A stretch of DNA of 64,000 nucleotides, from the NCBI GenBank assembly GCA_039090855.1, contig CM076997.1, positions 168,980,709-169,044,708 on the forward strand, given 5' to 3'. This DNA comes from Macrothele yani. Taxonomy: Eukaryota > Arthropoda > Arachnida > Araneae > Macrothelidae. The notes beneath the pieces were generated by a model. That model did no database searches. It had not been told where the DNA came from and saw only the letters and a program-made list of their open reading frames with translations. Every line of letters begins with the position of its first letter. Positions within the stretch are counted from its first letter, which is position 1. Both the position numbers and the translations under genes were made by a program. Positions 63,536 to 64,000 of this stretch are shown here, piece after piece.

Positions 63536-64000
63536 CAAGACTAGATTCATTGAAATGAATAATTTTGTCTGAGTAAAGCCAAGAGTAAGATTCTACCACT
63601 TTAATAAAAAGTTACACTTACATTTTTTTATTCAAAAATGGTTCACTAAATAAATTCAGAAAACTAAGCCCTAGTTTCAGAAGATCAGTAGTGTACAGCA
63701 TGTGATTGGGTAGCATTATTTGCACAGAATCTAACAACTACAAAAGCAACTGACAGAGCAATTCTTATTTCAAGATCTGGCACTACTATCTCAGTTCCAT
63801 TCTTGTTAACATATCTTCACAGTAAACAGTGAAGCATTAACAACAGGACTTAGTATTCACACAGAGATTTACAATATTAGTTCTTTGTGTCAAAAATAGA
63901 AATAATAATAAATCACTATTCTGATCTGAATATCATTACCTCTCATGCTCAGGGCAAGGTTACTTTCATTTGAACAGTTATTTTACTATAAAAAAATAGA
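63536..64000. other. Nothing recognised
   Basis: AT-rich sequence to the window edge with no supported feature. Confidence 0.4.

Overview
This window is nuclear DNA of an invertebrate animal, most likely an arthropod with a large, repeat-rich genome. It is AT-rich, with no operons and no dense coding. The only host gene I can support is three consecutive exons, all on the minus strand, of one gene: exon A 61390-61585, exon B 29611-29916 and exon C 12063-12247. Their splice phases match exactly (0/1, 1/1, 1/0). The joined product looks like the repeated luminal domains of the cation-independent mannose-6-phosphate receptor family (IGF2R; Lerp in flies). The introns are about 31.5 kb (A to B) and 17.4 kb (B to C) and are built almost entirely of transposable elements. 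The rest of the gene lies outside the window.

Layout. 1-8780: two tandem Penelope-like retroelements with GIY-YIG endonuclease; the second is split by a 4.3 kb hAT-like DNA transposon (4137-8444) with a clean 6-bp target duplication. 8781-11960: a decayed Tc1/mariner-superfamily element and seven copies of a 125-bp tandem repeat. 12063-12247: exon C. 12927-23376: a small palindromic element, an RNase H-clade LINE present as an ORF1-only derivative followed by a 5'-truncated copy, a second chimeric copy of the 4137-8444 hAT-like family, and a 1.1 kb foldback. 23766-28916: a mariner with its own MITE insertion, sitting in a decayed hAT transposase gene that also holds another hAT-like element. 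29611-29916: exon B. 30050-45166: a long-inverted-repeat DNA transposon of unidentified family, partly duplicated in tandem; one copy is split by an 8.9 kb hAT-like element that carries tRNA-derived SINEs and a further nested element with piggyBac and pogo remnants. 45170-48720: minus-strand LINE fragments and a Tc1 scrap. 48820-60017: a giant foldback element split by a CR1/Jockey-like LINE, which is itself split by three other LINE insertions. 60121-64000: a CT microsatellite, a MITE, exon A and a LINE fragment.

Most notable: both copies of the first hAT-like family carry, outside the transposase gene, a THAP-type first coding exon ending in a splice donor. Hammerhead-ribozyme-like motifs occur in the Penelope repeats and in two unrelated-looking foldback elements, with paired changes in stem I and stem II. 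A palindromic element carries four cloverleaf-forming tRNA-Thr-like units. Three different elements with CAGRG-type ends have 6-bp duplications and one has 5 bp, unlike classical 8-bp hAT elements. All calls are by eye, without database search; clade names for transposons are provisional.
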